A stretch of 64,000 bases of DNA, taken from contig NZ_CP053069.1 of assembly GCF_013003965.1 (NCBI RefSeq), forward strand, positions 4,247,419 to 4,311,418, written 5' to 3'. The notes below the pieces were generated by a model. That model was not told the origin of the DNA. It saw only the letters and a list, made by a program, of their open reading frames with translations, and did no database searches. The position numbers and the translations under genes were made by a program. This DNA is from Usitatibacter rugosus (GTDB lineage Bacteria > Pseudomonadota > Gammaproteobacteria > Burkholderiales > Usitatibacteraceae). Below, piece after piece: positions 1 through 8,185 of this stretch. Position 1 is the stretch's first letter, and each line of letters begins with the position of its first letter.

Positions 1-948
1 ACGGCCGTACTGCTGATCGACAACGGCGAGGCGTTCGCAGCCGACGGATACGATCCGCTCGCCATATCTTCCAGGGCGAAGGTCCGAACGGTCGATCTCG
101 CCGTGCCGGGCGAGAAACGCCAGGTGCCCCTGCGAGTTTTCCTCCCCGCGGGAACAGCTCCGGCGCCGGTCGTGCTCTTCAGCCACGGCCTCGGCGGCTC
201 GCGCGAGGGCAACGCATTCATGGGCGAGCACTGGGCGAAGCGCGGTTACGTCGCCGTATTCCTCCAGCACCCCGGCAGCGATGCGTCCGTGTGGCAGGGC
301 GTGCCGCCGGCGGAGCGCATGAAGGCGATGCGCAATGCGGCGACCTTCAACAACCTCCTGCTGCGCGAGAAGGACGTGCGCGCCACGCTCGACCAGCTCG
401 AGCGTTGGAACACCGACACCGCATCGCCGTTGCGTGGCCGCCTCGACCTCGCGCACGTCGGCATGTCGGGCCATTCGTTCGGGGCGATCACGACGCAGGC
501 GGTGTCGGGCCAATCCATGTCGCTCGGCAGGGGTCCGGACGCTCGTATCAAAGCAGCGGTCATGTTCAGCCCCAGCGGTCCACGGCGGGGCGACGCAAAG
601 CGCTCGTTCGGCGCCGTCGGCATTCCATGGATGTTGATGACGGGCACGTTGGACACGGCGCCCATTGGCTTCATCGACCTCGCATCGCGCCTCGAAGTCT
701 TCCCCGCGCTTCCGCCCGGCAGCAAGTACGAGGTGGTGCTGAACCTCGCCGAGCATTCCGCCTTCACGGACCGCGCACTCCCCGGCGATCGCGAGACGCG
801 CAACCCCAACCATCACCGCGCGATCCTCGCCCTCAGCACCGCGTTCTGGGATGCGTACTTGCGCGACGACGCAAATGCGCGTGAGTGGCTCGACGGATCC
901 GAGGCAAAGTCGGTGCTCGAGCCCGCGGACCAGTGGCAGAAAAAGTAG
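1..948 (+). CDS. alpha/beta hydrolase, dienelactone-hydrolase-like (5' partial)
   Basis: The frame is open from the first base, so the gene starts upstream of the window. The GTG at 103 is an internal codon or a weak alternative start. The protein has an alpha/beta-hydrolase layout: an oxyanion-hole segment L-F-S-H-G-L-G-G, a nucleophile elbow G-H-S-F-G with the serine codon at 475-477, and a late His in E-H-S-A-F-T-D. It resembles the predicted dienelactone hydrolase group (COG4188-like), whose substrates are mostly unknown. The TAG stop lies inside a palindromic repeat fragment. Confidence 0.75.
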   Translation, partial: TAVLLIDNGEAFAADGYDPLAISSRAKVRTVDLAVPGEKRQVPLRVFLPAGTAPAPVVLFSHGLGGSREGNAFMGEHWAKRGYVAVFLQHPGSDASVWQGVPPAERMKAMRNAATFNNLLLREKDVRATLDQLERWNTDTASPLRGRLDLAHVGMSGHSFGAITTQAVSGQSMSLGRGPDARIKAAVMFSPSGPRRGDAKRSFGAVGIPWMLMTGTLDTAPIGFIDLASRLEVFPALPPGSKYEVVLNLAEHSAFTDRALPGDRETRNPNHHRAILALSTAFWDAYLRDDANAREWLDGSEAKSVLEPADQWQKK

Positions 949-978
949 CTGACCCTAATTGGGGTCTGACCCCATTTT
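941..978. repeat. GTCAG-core palindromic repeat (REP-like), composite fragment
   Basis: Contains AGCTGACCCTAATT directly followed by the palindrome GGGGTCTGACCCC at 961-973. The first half matches the arm used in the large palindromes at 14823-14905 and 60755-60830. It starts inside the 3' end of the upstream hydrolase gene and includes its stop codon. The next gene, on the opposite strand, ends at 986, so the element lies between convergent genes. Confidence 0.7.
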
Positions 979-985
979 TGCGGGT

Positions 986-1633
986 CTAGACGACCTGCTC
1001 GCTCTTTCCGATCTGGCGCTCCAGGGCCTCGACGGAGTTCTTCAGTCCCTCGAGGTTCGGGTTGATCGCGAGCGCACGGCGGCCATAGCGGATCGCGCGC
1101 TCGTACTCCTCCATCTCCAGGTAGATCTGGAAATATCCCGATAGCGCACCGAAGTGATAGGGGTTTCGCTTCATCACCTCATCGCAATCGGCGAGTGACT
1201 TCTCGTACTCCTCCATGAGGAAGTACACGGTGGCGCGCTTGTTCCAGGCCTCGGCAAAGGCGGGCTTCATCTTGATGATGCGCGTGAAGGTCTCGACAGC
1301 ACCCTCGCCATCGCCGGCCGACATCTGGGCCATGCCCTTCGCGTAGAGCGCGTCAACCTTCGCATCGCCCGAGCGTGCCCAGATCTTCCACAGCGCTTCC
1401 TCGGCGTGGGTGCGGGCCTGCTCGTCGGGGTCGCGGAGCTCGTCCACGAGCGCCTTCGCATCCGCCATCACGCCCACGTCGCCGAGGCGGGCGATGGCCT
1501 CGCGGCGCTTGCCGGCGTCCGAATCGGCCAGCCGTTTCAGCGCCTGCGGGCGGGTCATCTGCGGTTCGGCGGCGAGCGCCGGCGCGAGGGCCGTGATCGC
1601 CGCCACCAGGAAGGAAGCGAGGGCGGTCTTCAT
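986..1633 (-). CDS. secreted HEAT/TPR-repeat protein
   Basis: A 215-residue protein with a signal peptide (M-K-T-A-L-A-S-F-L-V-A-A-I-T-A-L-A-P-A-L-A-A), then a HEAT-like helical stretch (residues about 25-80), then TPR units (about 90-200; A-F-A-E-A-W-N-K-R-A and P-Y-H-F-G-A-L pairs). It is probably a periplasmic protein-interaction scaffold with no enzymatic motif. The ATG at 1633 was chosen because it begins the signal peptide; a GTG at 1642 is an in-frame alternative. The frame stays open far upstream, but that extension runs through the divergent channel gene and is a shadow. Only 30 bp separate it from that gene. Confidence 0.7.
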   Translation of the reverse strand: MKTALASFLVAAITALAPALAAEPQMTRPQALKRLADSDAGKRREAIARLGDVGVMADAKALVDELRDPDEQARTHAEEALWKIWARSGDAKVDALYAKGMAQMSAGDGEGAVETFTRIIKMKPAFAEAWNKRATVYFLMEEYEKSLADCDEVMKRNPYHFGALSGYFQIYLEMEEYERAIRYGRRALAINPNLEGLKNSVEALERQIGKSEQVV

Positions 1634-1650
1634 GGCCTTCACTCTACGCT

Positions 1651-1656
1651 TACAAT
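1651..1656 (+). promoter_or_regulatory. -10 box TACAAT, leaderless start of the K+ channel gene
   Basis: TACAAT is followed by 7 nt and then the ATG at 1664. Transcription would begin at or next to the start codon. No Shine-Dalgarno sequence and no convincing -35 box are visible. Confidence 0.45.
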
Positions 1657-1663
1657 CCGGACC

Positions 1664-2728
1664 ATGCGACGCGCCCAGGCTTCCCAGTACATGCGCCTCC
1701 TCTACGTGCGCGAGGTGTCCACGGGACGGCGCCTTGCGGGACGCGTGGCGCTGATCGTCATCGGGATTGTCGCGGCCGTCGTCGTGTTCTGGCTCGAGCG
1801 GCACAACCTCCACGACGCGAACGGCAAGGGGCCGCTCGGCTTCGCCGACGTCCTCTACTTCACGATGGTGACGATCACCACGGTCGGCTACGGCGACATC
1901 GTTCCCGTCGGCGACCAGGCGCGGCTCGTGGACGCGCTGGTGATCACGCCGATCCGCATCTTCATCTGGCTCATGTTCATCGGGACGGCGTATGAATTCT
2001 TCTGGCAACGCTTCGTGGAGGACCGCCGCATGAGGAAGATCCAGGAAAGCCTCGGCGATCACGTCATCGTCTGCGGTTACGGGTACGCAGGGAGCAGCGC
2101 GGCGAAAGCGCTCGCATCGCCCGAGGGCGGATCGCATCGCGTCGTGGTGATCGACATGGATCCCGAGCGTCTCGAGGAAGCCGCGGAGGCCGGGCATGTC
2201 GGCCTGCGGGGCGATTGCACGCGCGACATCGTCCAGCAGCAGGCGGGGATCGCGAAGGCGAAGGCGATCCTCTTCTGCATCCGCAGCGACGAGATCGTGG
2301 CGCTCGCGACGCTCACCGCGCGCAACCTCAACACCGGCATCCGCATCCTCGCGCAGGTGAAGGACGAGGAGAACCTGCGGCTGGTGCAGCGCGCCGGGGC
2401 GCAGGAAGTGATCGCGCCTTCGCGGCTTGCGGGCTTCCTGATGGCCGATGCCGTCAACTCGCGCTACACGACGCGCTTCATCTCCGACCTGCTCGCGGGG
2501 CACGCGGGCTTCCTGCGCATCGTCGAACGCAAGGTGCTGCCGGCAGAGATCGGCAAGTGCTGGGGCGAGATTCCCGCGATGCTCGTCGTGGCGATCGAGC
2601 GTGGAGGGCAGGTGATCGGCTTCTGGGATTCGCCGACGCTACGCTTCGAGGCGGACGACCTGCTCTTCGCGATCCACGCGAACCCGGACAAGCCGGGCAT
2701 GCGAGTGGAAACCGCCCCGCCACTCTAA
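1664..2728 (+). CDS. potassium channel with TrkA-N (RCK) domain
   Basis: A 354-residue membrane protein. A hydrophobic helix (about 25-45) is followed by a pore loop with the K+ selectivity filter T-V-G-Y-G-D (about residue 75), a second helix ending near residue 115, and then a Rossmann-type RCK/TrkA-N domain (V-I-V-C-G-Y-G-Y-A-G-S-S, about residue 125) and a TrkA-C-like tail. This is the architecture of 2-TM ligand-gated K+ channels such as MthK. The ATG at 1664 fits the domain start and the -10 box 7 nt upstream. Its stop codon is directly followed by a repeat fragment. Confidence 0.9.
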   Translation: MRRAQASQYMRLLYVREVSTGRRLAGRVALIVIGIVAAVVVFWLERHNLHDANGKGPLGFADVLYFTMVTITTVGYGDIVPVGDQARLVDALVITPIRIFIWLMFIGTAYEFFWQRFVEDRRMRKIQESLGDHVIVCGYGYAGSSAAKALASPEGGSHRVVVIDMDPERLEEAAEAGHVGLRGDCTRDIVQQQAGIAKAKAILFCIRSDEIVALATLTARNLNTGIRILAQVKDEENLRLVQRAGAQEVIAPSRLAGFLMADAVNSRYTTRFISDLLAGHAGFLRIVERKVLPAEIGKCWGEIPAMLVVAIERGGQVIGFWDSPTLRFEADDLLFAIHANPDKPGMRVETAPPL

Positions 2729-2748
2729 AAAGTAGCTGACCCTATTTA
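2727..2748. repeat. GTCAG-core repeat fragment
   Basis: AAAAAGTAGCTGACCCTATT is nearly identical to the fragment at 941-960. It begins at the channel gene's stop codon and its last bases (TTA, 2746-2748) form the stop codon of the convergent GST gene, so it is shared by both gene ends. Confidence 0.65.
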
Positions 2749-3369
2749 CTTCCCGCGTCCCGCCAGCGACATCGCTTTCACGTAGGCGGGCCGCGCCTCG
2801 ATGCGCTTCACATACGCGACGATGTTCGGATACGCGGAGATGTCGTAGTCGAGGTAGTGGCGCATCGTGGTGAACGGGAACAGCATCATCACGTCCGCCG
2901 CGGTGAAGGCGTCTCCCGCGAACCACGTGCGCGATGCGAGCTCGGCGTCCACGAACGCGAGCATTCCCTTCAGCCGCCCATCGATGCGCTGCTTCACGGG
3001 ACTTTCCTTCGCCTCCGGAATGCGGCTCACGAACAGCGCGACCATCGAGAGCGTCATCAGGCTGCCCTCGGCGAAGTGCATCCAATAAATGTAATCGCGG
3101 TACGACGCGTCCTCCGGCTTGGGGGCAAGACGGCCGCCGCCGTGGCGCTGCACGAGGTATTCGACGATCGCGCCGGATTCCGCGAGCTTCACGTCTCCGT
3201 CCTCGATCACCGGCGCCTTGCCGAGCGGATGGAGCTCCTTGTATTCCGGCGGCGCAGCACCCGTCTTCTCGCGCTGGTGGCGCACGAGCTTGTACGGCAG
3301 GCCGAGCTCCTCGGCGAGCCACACGATGCGTTCGGAGCGGGAATCGTTGAGGTGATGGATGGTGATCAT
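2746..3369 (-). CDS. glutathione S-transferase family protein
   Basis: A 207-residue soluble protein with an N-terminal thioredoxin-like GST domain (residues 1-80; I-T-I-H-H-L-N-D-S-R-S-E-R and the glutathione-binding E-S-G-A-I-V-E-Y-L) and an all-helical C-terminal domain (90-205). The family conjugates glutathione to electrophiles; the substrate cannot be told from sequence. Length is typical. The gene is flanked by repeat elements on both sides and its stop codon is provided by one of them. Confidence 0.88.
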   Translation of the reverse strand: MITIHHLNDSRSERIVWLAEELGLPYKLVRHQREKTGAAPPEYKELHPLGKAPVIEDGDVKLAESGAIVEYLVQRHGGGRLAPKPEDASYRDYIYWMHFAEGSLMTLSMVALFVSRIPEAKESPVKQRIDGRLKGMLAFVDAELASRTWFAGDAFTAADVMMLFPFTTMRHYLDYDISAYPNIVAYVKRIEARPAYVKAMSLAGRGK

Positions 3370-3370
3370 G

Positions 3371-3420
3371 AAATGAGGGTCAGACCCTTTTTTCGAGGGA
3401 AATAGGGTCTGACCCTATTT
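3371..3420. repeat. paired GTCAG-core palindromes, imperfect inverted repeat
   Basis: The right unit (3400-3420) is a perfect palindrome around a single T: AAATAGGGTC-T-GACCCTATTT. The left unit (3371-3394) is a degenerate copy with core GGGTCAGACCC. The pair lies between the start of the GST gene and the stop of the pirin gene; the pirin TAG (complement of 3415-3417) is inside the right unit. Confidence 0.75.
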
Positions 3421-4296
3421 GTTGGGGAGGGGGATCCATTCGGTGTCATCACCCGGAATCGTACCCATGGCCATGGTCGACCAGTCCTTCTTTGCCTGAT
3501 CGATGCGGTCCTGGCTGGAGGAGACGAAATTCCACCACATGTGGCGCGGGCCATCGAGGGGCGCGCCACCGATGACGACGAAGCGGGCCTTCTTGTTGGA
3601 GGCCAATACGACGTCGCTGCCGGGCTCGAGCACCGTGAGCCTTTCGAGCGGAACGGGCTGGTCGTCCGCTTCCAGCCCGGCATCGAAGGCGTAGATCGCC
3701 CGCTCCGCGATACCGCCGCCGAAATCCGCGGGCAGCGTGAAGCGCCCACCCTTCGTGGAGATGTCGAGGTACTGCGTGGGCGCGAAGGTCTTCACCGGCG
3801 AGCGGAGCCCATCGAACGTGCCGACGAGAACGCGCACCGTGGTGACGCCGTCCTTCCACACCGGGATCGACGCGGCTTCCGCATGCTGGAACGAAGGCTC
3901 GGCTTCCTCCGCACTTTTCGGCAACCCGACCCAAAGCTGCAACCCGTGCGTGCGACGATCCTTGTCTCGGAGGTCCGGTGGCGTGCGCTCCGAGTGCACG
4001 ATGCCGCGGCCGGCGGTCATCCAGTTCACCGCGCCCGGCTCGATGCGCTGCACCGAACCCAGGCTGTCGCGATGCAGTTGCGCGCCCTCGAGCATGTACG
4101 TGACCGTCGCGAGGCCGATGTGCGGGTGCGGCCGGACGTCGTGGTTGTCGCCCGGCTTCGCATCGACGGGGCCGAAGTGGTCGAAGAACACGAATGGCCC
4201 CACGGAGCGCGCGGGCAACGAGGGCAGCGAGCGGCGCACGGTGAAGCCCGGCGAGAGCTCCGTGTGTCGGGGATCGATGACATGTCGAATCGGCAT
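3415..4296 (-). CDS. pirin family protein
   Basis: A 293-residue bicupin. The N-terminal pirin domain has R-P-H-P-H-I-G-L-A-T-V-T-Y near residue 55 and a further His/Glu set (H-R-D-S-L-G; G-I-V-H-S-E-R-T), which form the metal site in this family. The C-terminal pirin domain starts near residue 180. Bacterial pirins include quercetin-2,3-dioxygenases and redox-responsive regulators; which applies here is unknown. The start at 4296 is preceded by a TAGAGT -10 box 6 nt upstream. Confidence 0.88.
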   Translation of the reverse strand: MPIRHVIDPRHTELSPGFTVRRSLPSLPARSVGPFVFFDHFGPVDAKPGDNHDVRPHPHIGLATVTYMLEGAQLHRDSLGSVQRIEPGAVNWMTAGRGIVHSERTPPDLRDKDRRTHGLQLWVGLPKSAEEAEPSFQHAEAASIPVWKDGVTTVRVLVGTFDGLRSPVKTFAPTQYLDISTKGGRFTLPADFGGGIAERAIYAFDAGLEADDQPVPLERLTVLEPGSDVVLASNKKARFVVIGGAPLDGPRHMWWNFVSSSQDRIDQAKKDWSTMAMGTIPGDDTEWIPLPNK

Positions 4297-4302
4297 GCTG
4301 TC

Positions 4303-4308
4303 ACTCTA
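4303..4308 (-). promoter_or_regulatory. -10 box TAGAGT, leaderless start of the pirin gene
   Basis: On the minus strand TAGAGT is followed by GACAGC and then the ATG at 4296. No Shine-Dalgarno sequence is present. Confidence 0.4.
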
Positions 4309-4459
4309 CAACAACGATGTGTTGCCTCATGGCCACAGCGAAACCTCGATGAAGGAACATCGAGCACCCATTTACACTTGAATGTGGATTCGCGGGAACC
4401 AACTTGCAAACGATCGGCCCCAAAGGTTCGCATTCGCAATCCAGCAGGAGGACCACCCC

Positions 4460-4729
4460 ATGCAACAAAATGAGATCGTCATCAAGAATCGCTACGGCCT
4501 GCACGCGCGTGCCGCCGCCCGCCTCACCATCCTCGCAACGCAGTTCACCTCAACCGTCGTGTTAGTCGCCAATGGGAGACGCGCGAATGCGAGAAGCCTC
4601 GTGGCCGTGATGATCCTCGCCGCCGGCATGGGCTCGCGCATCTACATCGAGACCGCGGGGCCCGACGAGATCGAGGCGATGACGGCCGTCACGCGCCTGA
4701 TCGACGGCGGCTTCGGGGAGAAGAGCTAG
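4460..4729 (+). CDS. HPr family phosphocarrier protein
   Basis: An 89-residue protein with the HPr active-site motif N-R-Y-G-L-H-A-R-A-A (phosphorylatable His16) and the regulatory-site region A-N-A-R-S-L-V-A-V-M. It would carry phosphate from enzyme I to PTS components or PTSNtr-type regulators; no EI or EII gene is nearby. The ATG at 4460 is set by a perfect AGGAGG at 4446-4451; the frame is open further upstream but without conserved sequence. Confidence 0.92.
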   Translation: MQQNEIVIKNRYGLHARAAARLTILATQFTSTVVLVANGRRANARSLVAVMILAAGMGSRIYIETAGPDEIEAMTAVTRLIDGGFGEKS

Positions 4730-4733
4730 CCGG

Positions 4734-4739
4734 TACAAT
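4734..4739 (+). promoter_or_regulatory. -10 box TACAAT upstream of the tricorn-like gene
   Basis: TACAAT ends 28 bp before the GTG at 4768, giving a short leader of about 20 nt. The leader contains a GGCGGG...CCCGCC inverted repeat that encloses the AAAGGGG ribosome-binding sequence and could modulate initiation. Confidence 0.4.
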
Positions 4740-4767
4740 CCGGCGGGTCCGTCCAAAGGGGCCCGCC

Positions 4768-7700
4768 GTGCGCACACTCGCAGTCGTCCTTGCCGTCCTC
4801 GCGGCAACACCCTCGCTCGCCGCCTATTTCCGCCAGCCCGCCATAAACGGTGACACGGTCGTCTTCGTCGCCGAAGGCGACCTGTGGCGCACCACCCTCG
4901 CCGGCGGCGACGCACAACGCCTCACCTCCCATCCGGGCACCGAATCCACGCCGGCCATCTCGCCCGATGGCCGCTGGGTCGCGTTCAGCGCCTCCTATGA
5001 AGGGCCGACCGAGGCGTACGTGATGCCCATCGGCGGAGGCTTGCCGAAGCGGCTCACCTGGTACGGCGACCGCGCCGATGTCGTCGGCTGGAATGGCAAC
5101 GGCGAGGTGCTCGTCACCACGCGATACCTGCATGGCCTGCGCAAGCTTCGCCTGGCCGCGGTCTCGATCGACAAGGCGACGGTCCGACCCATCGCGCTGG
5201 AGGAAGGCGGCGCCGCGACCACGCTCGCCGACGGCACGCTCGTCTTCACGCAGGGCGACCGCAAGGGCGACAACGTCCGCAATTATCGCGGCGGCGCCAC
5301 GACCACATTGTGGAAATTCCGTGAAGGCGCGGAAGCCACGGCCCTCACGCGCCCCGATGCCAACAGCAGCAATCCCCAGGCGTGGCGCGATCGCATCGTG
5401 TTCCTCTCCGACCGCAATGGCGGCGTGATGAACCTGTGGTCGATGAATGCGAGCGGCGGGGACCTTCGCCAGCACACGCGGCACACGGATTTCGAGGTGC
5501 GCGCGTATTCGGTGTCGGGCGATCGCGCGGTGTACCAGCAGGGCGCGGACCTTCACGTGCTCGAGCTCGCGGCCGGCGGCGATCGGCTGCTGGCACCGCG
5601 CCTGCTCTCGGACTTCGACCAGCAGCGCGAGCGCTGGGTGCGCCCGATGGAACGCTTCGCGACCGTCGCGCTGTCCTCCAACGGCGACCGCATCGCGATC
5701 GTCGCGCGCGGCGCCGTGGCCACGGCGGGCATCGGAGCGCTTCGCCGCGTGGACATCGACCTGCCCCCGGGTGCGCGCGCCCGCAGCGCGGAGATCATGC
5801 CCGATGGCAAATCGGTGCTCGTCATCGCGGACGCGTCGGGCGAGACCGAGCTGTGGCTCTTTCCCGCGGATGGCAGCGGCCCGGGCAAGCAGCTCACGAA
5901 GAATGCCGACGGCACGCGCCTCGATGCGACGCCGTCCCCCGACGGCAAGTGGATCGCGCACCACGATCGCCGCCAGCGCCTGTGGCTGCTCGAGGTGAGC
6001 TCGGGTCGCGATCGCCTCGTGGACGAGCGCAAGGATCAATCCGGGCAATCGTTCGCCAACCTCGCGTGGGCGCCGGACAGCAGCGCCTTCGCGGCGGAGC
6101 GCGCCATCGGCCGTGCGGGAATTACCCAGGTCGTGATCTATCGCACGAGCGACTTGAAGGCCTTTCCGGTCGCGTCGACGCGCTACCCGAGCACGCGCCC
6201 GTCCTTCTCGCCCGACGGCAAATGGTTCTGGTTCATCGGCAACCGCAACTTCGAGGCGCTCGCGAGCGGCCCCTGGGGTGACCGCAACATGGGTCCCTAT
6301 TTCGACAAACGCTCGCGCGTCTATGCGATCGCGCTCCAGCCCGGCAACCGCTTCCCGTTCCAGCCGCGCGATGAGCTGGAGGCGCTGAAGCCCGAGCCGG
6401 AGAAGGCCGATCCGACGAAGCCCGCGCCCGTGCGCGTCGAGCCGCCGAAGACGGAGCCCTCGAAAGCCGAGCCCGCGAAGGGTCTCGCCGAAGGCCAGGA
6501 CCCCGCACCCCCGACGCCCGGCCCCGTGCCGCCCGCGACACCCGGCGCCGCGCCCGCGAAGGGCTCCCCGGGCGAGCCGCCACGCCCCGTGACGCCGCCG
6601 AAGGTCCCGGCCATCGCGTGGGATGGCCTCGAGAAGCGCGTCTACGAAGTGCCGCTGCCCGCGGGCAACTACACCGGCCTCGCGAGCGACGGCAAGCGCC
6701 TCTGGTATCTCGAGGCCGACACGACGCCCGAAGCGAAGGCGACGCTGAAGTCCGTGCCCATCGACAACACCGGCGCGTCGCCCGAGGTGTGGTCCGCGGA
6801 CGTGCGGCAGTTCGTGATCTCCACCGATGCGAAGAAGCTCTTCGTGCGCAAATGGGCCGCGGGCGGACAGGCGGGCGACATGTACATCGTCGATCCCACG
6901 CCGCGCCCGCCGACGGAGCTGCCCAAGTTCCAGGTGCGGCTCGCCGACTGGCAGTTCTCCGTGCTGCCGCGCGAGGAATGGAACGGCATGTTCGCCGACG
7001 CATGGCGCATGCACCGCGACTGGTTCTACGACTCGAAGCTGAAGGGCGTGGACTGGAAGGCGATGCGCGCGAAGTACGGAGCGCTGCTCCCGCGCGTCAC
7101 TGACCGCGAGGAGCTCGCCGACCTGCTGTCGCAGATGATGGCCGAGCTCTCGCTGTTGCACTCGCAGTCGCGCGGCGGCGACCTGCGCCGTGGCACCGAT
7201 GCGATCAATCCCGCGTCGCTCGGAGCGACCTATGAAAAGGCCGCCGACGGAACGGTGCGCATCGCGAAGCTCTATCGCGCCGATCCCGACCTGCTGAACG
7301 ACCTGCCGCCGCTTTCGAGGACGGAGGTTTCCGCGAAGGAAGGCGACATCCTCGTCGCGATCGACGGCCGCCCGGTGCGCGAGGTTTCCGACGTGCACGC
7401 GATGCTTCGCGACCGCGCGGGCAAGCAGGTGCTGGTGGAGCTGCGCACGCCGGGCAGCGCGCCACGGAAAACCATCGCGACCCCGGTGCCGTTCGCGCGC
7501 GAGTCCGAGATGAAGCGGCGCGACTACGAATGGCGCGTGCGCGACAAGGTGGAAGCCGAATCGAAGGGCCGCTTCGGTTACCTGTATCTCCGCGCGATGG
7601 GACCGAACGACCTCGCCTCGTTCGCGCGCGAGTACTACCCGAGCATCGACCGCGAGGGCCTCATCATCGACGTGCGCGGCAACGGCGGCGGCAACATCGA

Positions 7701-8154
7701 TTCGATCCTGATCGAGAAGCTCATGCGCCGCGTGTGGGCGTGGTGGCGCACGCCGAGCGGCGGCACCTTCTCCAACATGCAGGCCGCGTTCCGCGGGCAC
7801 GTCGTGGTGCTGATCGACGAGGGCACGTACTCCGACGGCGAGACCTTCGCCGAGGGGATCAAGCGCCTCGGCATCGGCACCGTGATCGGCAAGCGCACGG
7901 CCGGCGCCGGCGTGTGGCTCACCGATTCGAATGGCCTGATCGACGGAGGCGGCGTGCGCGCCGCGGAGTTCGGGCAATTCACGCCCGACGGCGCGTGGAT
8001 CATCGAAGGCACCGGCGTCACGCCCGATATCGAAGTCGACAACCCGCCGAACGCGACGTACCGCGGCGAAGATGCGCAGCTTGCAGCCGCGATCCGCGTG
8101 CTCGAGCAGAAATTGAAGGAGAAGCCCTACCCGGCTCCCGTCATTCCCCGCTAG
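4768..8154 (+). CDS. tricorn protease homolog (S41 peptidase), secreted
   Basis: An 1128-residue protein with a GTG start and a signal peptide (M-R-T-L-A-V-V-L-A-V-L-A-A-T-P-S-L-A-A). Two WD40/TolB-like beta-propeller regions (about 20-520, repeated S-P-D-G-[RK]-W) are followed by a Pro/Lys/Glu-rich linker (about 538-613), a C-terminal core with a helical domain, a PDZ domain (about 845-910) and an S41 peptidase core. The core has G-N-G-G-G-N, the nucleophile region D-E-G-T-Y-S-D-G-E and G-K-R-T-A-G-A-G-V-W. Tricorn homologs trim oligopeptides; the signal peptide implies a periplasmic or outer location here. The Pro-rich linker is unusually long. Confidence 0.9.
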   Translation: MRTLAVVLAVLAATPSLAAYFRQPAINGDTVVFVAEGDLWRTTLAGGDAQRLTSHPGTESTPAISPDGRWVAFSASYEGPTEAYVMPIGGGLPKRLTWYGDRADVVGWNGNGEVLVTTRYLHGLRKLRLAAVSIDKATVRPIALEEGGAATTLADGTLVFTQGDRKGDNVRNYRGGATTTLWKFREGAEATALTRPDANSSNPQAWRDRIVFLSDRNGGVMNLWSMNASGGDLRQHTRHTDFEVRAYSVSGDRAVYQQGADLHVLELAAGGDRLLAPRLLSDFDQQRERWVRPMERFATVALSSNGDRIAIVARGAVATAGIGALRRVDIDLPPGARARSAEIMPDGKSVLVIADASGETELWLFPADGSGPGKQLTKNADGTRLDATPSPDGKWIAHHDRRQRLWLLEVSSGRDRLVDERKDQSGQSFANLAWAPDSSAFAAERAIGRAGITQVVIYRTSDLKAFPVASTRYPSTRPSFSPDGKWFWFIGNRNFEALASGPWGDRNMGPYFDKRSRVYAIALQPGNRFPFQPRDELEALKPEPEKADPTKPAPVRVEPPKTEPSKAEPAKGLAEGQDPAPPTPGPVPPATPGAAPAKGSPGEPPRPVTPPKVPAIAWDGLEKRVYEVPLPAGNYTGLASDGKRLWYLEADTTPEAKATLKSVPIDNTGASPEVWSADVRQFVISTDAKKLFVRKWAAGGQAGDMYIVDPTPRPPTELPKFQVRLADWQFSVLPREEWNGMFADAWRMHRDWFYDSKLKGVDWKAMRAKYGALLPRVTDREELADLLSQMMAELSLLHSQSRGGDLRRGTDAINPASLGATYEKAADGTVRIAKLYRADPDLLNDLPPLSRTEVSAKEGDILVAIDGRPVREVSDVHAMLRDRAGKQVLVELRTPGSAPRKTIATPVPFARESEMKRRDYEWRVRDKVEAESKGRFGYLYLRAMGPNDLASFAREYYPSIDREGLIIDVRGNGGGNIDSILIEKLMRRVWAWWRTPSGGTFSNMQAAFRGHVVVLIDEGTYSDGETFAEGIKRLGIGTVIGKRTAGAGVWLTDSNGLIDGGGVRAAEFGQFTPDGAWIIEGTGVTPDIEVDNPPNATYRGEDAQLAAAIRVLEQKLKEKPYPAPVIPR

Positions 8155-8170
8155 CGGGACGCGGGGGAAT
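8143..8170. repeat. inverted repeat ATTCCCCGC / GCGGGGGAAT around a stop codon
   Basis: The arms ATTCCCCGC (8143-8151) and GCGGGGGAAT (8161-8170) pair with one bulge around a loop holding the tricorn TAG. It is a plausible factor-independent stem without a T-tract, or a dRS3-like ATTCC...GGAAT element. Confidence 0.4.
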
Positions 8171-8173
8171 CCG

Positions 8174-8179
8174 TAAGAT
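8174..8179 (+). promoter_or_regulatory. -10 box TAAGAT, leaderless start of the hybrid kinase gene
   Basis: TAAGAT, then GGGGCC, then the ATG at 8186. No Shine-Dalgarno sequence. Confidence 0.4.
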
Positions 8180-8185
8180 GGGGCC

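Noticed and set aside
1634..2503. N-terminal extension of the TPR protein on the minus strand
   Set aside because: The extension overlaps the K+ channel gene and has shadow-type composition; the signal peptide starts at 1633.
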